From Burkholderiales bacterium (GTDB taxonomy: Bacteria > Pseudomonadota > Gammaproteobacteria > Burkholderiales > Burkholderiaceae_C), in assembly GCA_016219375.1 (NCBI GenBank), contig JACRNC010000019.1, forward strand, positions 62,001-126,000: DNA of 64,000 nt, given 5' to 3'. A program made the position numbers and the translations under genes. A model generated the notes under the pieces. The model worked only from the letters and a program-made list of their open reading frames with translations, searched no databases and was not told the origin of the DNA. Of the stretch, positions 63,104-64,000 are shown in pieces (position 1 is the first letter of the stretch; each line of letters starts with the position of its first letter).

Positions 63104-64000
63104 ATGCTGATGCGCCGCTACGAGATGCCCTGGCGGCGCGCCTACGAGGTGTACGCCGCCGCCGTCTGGGCATCCGCCCTGCTGTTCTTCGCAGTCACCG
63201 GCGGACTGGGCCTCCTCCCGCGACAGCTCGCACTCCCGCTCGCCGCTTTCTGCCTGGCGATGGGCGTCCTGCGGCTGGCGCAGGGCGTTCACACCCTGGT
63301 GCTGCGCGCCTCGCTATCCGGCCGAGGCATCCAGGTGCTGAGCACACGGGCCGTCGCCCGCTGGACCGAGAAGCCTGACGCGGTATTCCTGGGCTTTGGC
63401 TTCGAGTGGCGGCCCGTCCACTCGCAGCGCCTCTACGAACTGGCCAAGGTCGACTACCGGGAGTTCACCGTGTCGCCCCGCCTGCTGCAGGTGCTGGGCT
63501 ACGACGCACGACCGCAACCCGATGCCGAGATCGGTCTGCCCTACATCCATGGCGTCGAACCGCGCGAGGTGCCCCTGCACCGGCCGCTGCAGAACTTCGA
63601 AGGCGGCACCTTGCTGGTGGGCACCACCCAGTCGGGCAAGGGCGTGGCGCTGGCCAACCTGGTGACGCAGGCCGTCCGCCGCGGCGACGTGGTGATCGTC
63701 ATCGACCCCAAGAACAGCCGCCGCCTGAAGCGTGTCACCCAGCGTGCCTGCGAGGACTGGCGCGAGCCCGACACCTTCCTCGAGTTCCACCCCGCATTCC
63801 CTGAAGCCGGCGTGCGCCTGGACTTCACCTTCAACTGGCAGAAGCCCACCGAGATCGCCTCGCGGATCCAGTCGATCATGCCGCCGGACACGGCCGGCGC
63901 CTTCTCCGCCTTCGGCTGGGACGCCGTGAACGTGGTCGTGCAGGGCTTGGTCGAACTGGAGGAGCGGCCGAACCTGGTCAAGCTCACCAAGTACATCGAG
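63104..64000 (+). CDS. traD: TraD-type type IV coupling protein (N-terminal part, runs off the window)
   Basis: 299 residues visible. Two N-terminal membrane helices (about 15-33, 43-64), then the motor domain with Walker A GTTQSGKG (173-180) and Walker-B-like VIVID (197-201). It links the relaxase complex to the secretion channel. Start two bases after the relaxase stop, so co-transcribed. Confidence 0.9.
   Translation, partial: MLMRRYEMPWRRAYEVYAAAVWASALLFFAVTGGLGLLPRQLALPLAAFCLAMGVLRLAQGVHTLVLRASLSGRGIQVLSTRAVARWTEKPDAVFLGFGFEWRPVHSQRLYELAKVDYREFTVSPRLLQVLGYDARPQPDAEIGLPYIHGVEPREVPLHRPLQNFEGGTLLVGTTQSGKGVALANLVTQAVRRGDVVIVIDPKNSRRLKRVTQRACEDWREPDTFLEFHPAFPEAGVRLDFTFNWQKPTEIASRIQSIMPPDTAGAFSAFGWDAVNVVVQGLVELEERPNLVKLTKYIE

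Overview
The window is very GC-rich, has dense codon-biased coding and contains no rRNA, tRNA or CRISPR. Gene content and protein style point to a beta-proteobacterium of the order Burkholderiales (inference; there is no phylogenetic marker in view). Almost everything here is accessory DNA: an integrative and conjugative element (ICE) backbone loaded with metal-resistance cargo and interrupted by a second, separate mobile island. Region 1 (about 0.5-8.7 kb, + strand) is a heavy-metal efflux operon: a CzcI-like His-rich protein, a CzcCBA-type RND tripartite pump, two further small periplasmic or membrane proteins and a DMT-family permease with a very His-rich tail. Region 2 (about 8.7-13.0 kb, - strand) is a chromate determinant transcribed chrB, chrA, a fused superoxide dismutase-rhodanese, then an ATP-grasp enzyme. 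It is followed by scar DNA holding a frameshifted CzcI-like remnant and the first 28 codons of a CorC/HlyC-type gene. Region 3 (about 14-20.6 kb) is ICE backbone: many small conserved hypothetical genes, each with a GC-rich hairpin leader, and a RadC-type protein. Region 4 (about 20.85-40.79 kb) is the most interesting part: a roughly 19.9 kb island lying inside an SbcC-like ATPase gene of the ICE. The N-terminal part of that gene lies at 43.0-40.8 kb and its displaced native 3' end at 20.85-20.58 kb. The island is bounded by inverted repeats of about 430 bp that are about 96% alike. Each repeat carries, reading inward, a replacement 3' end of an SbcC-like gene, so either insertion orientation would give the target gene a new C terminus. 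Three consecutive overlapping tyrosine recombinase genes (recombinase-in-trio, RIT type) sit at one end, and a perfect 12-6-12 palindrome lies exactly at that junction. The island's cargo reads as a sulfite and redox-stress module: YeiE-like LysR regulator, YeiH exporter, SorA/SorB sulfite dehydrogenase, two ECF sigma/anti-sigma pairs, two secreted beta-propellers, a metallo-beta-lactamase-fold enzyme, a DUF305 protein, a lipoprotein hydrolase and several secreted proteins. Region 5 (about 41-64 kb) returns to ICE backbone. On the - strand: AcaB/DUF1845, AlpA, a degenerate tyrosine recombinase, DUF1173, a conserved ICE protein, SbcD-like and SbcC-like. An AraC-type regulator plus quinol-monooxygenase-type pair is wedged between the sbcD-like and sbcC-like genes. 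On the + strand: a GHKL ATPase, a zinc-finger/Toprim primase, a DUF932 protein, an FlhD/FlhC-like activator pair, a MobH/TraI-type relaxase and the start of the TraD coupling protein. The ICE therefore appears able to regulate, process and transfer itself, while its DNA-repair-like SbcCD operon has been invaded twice.
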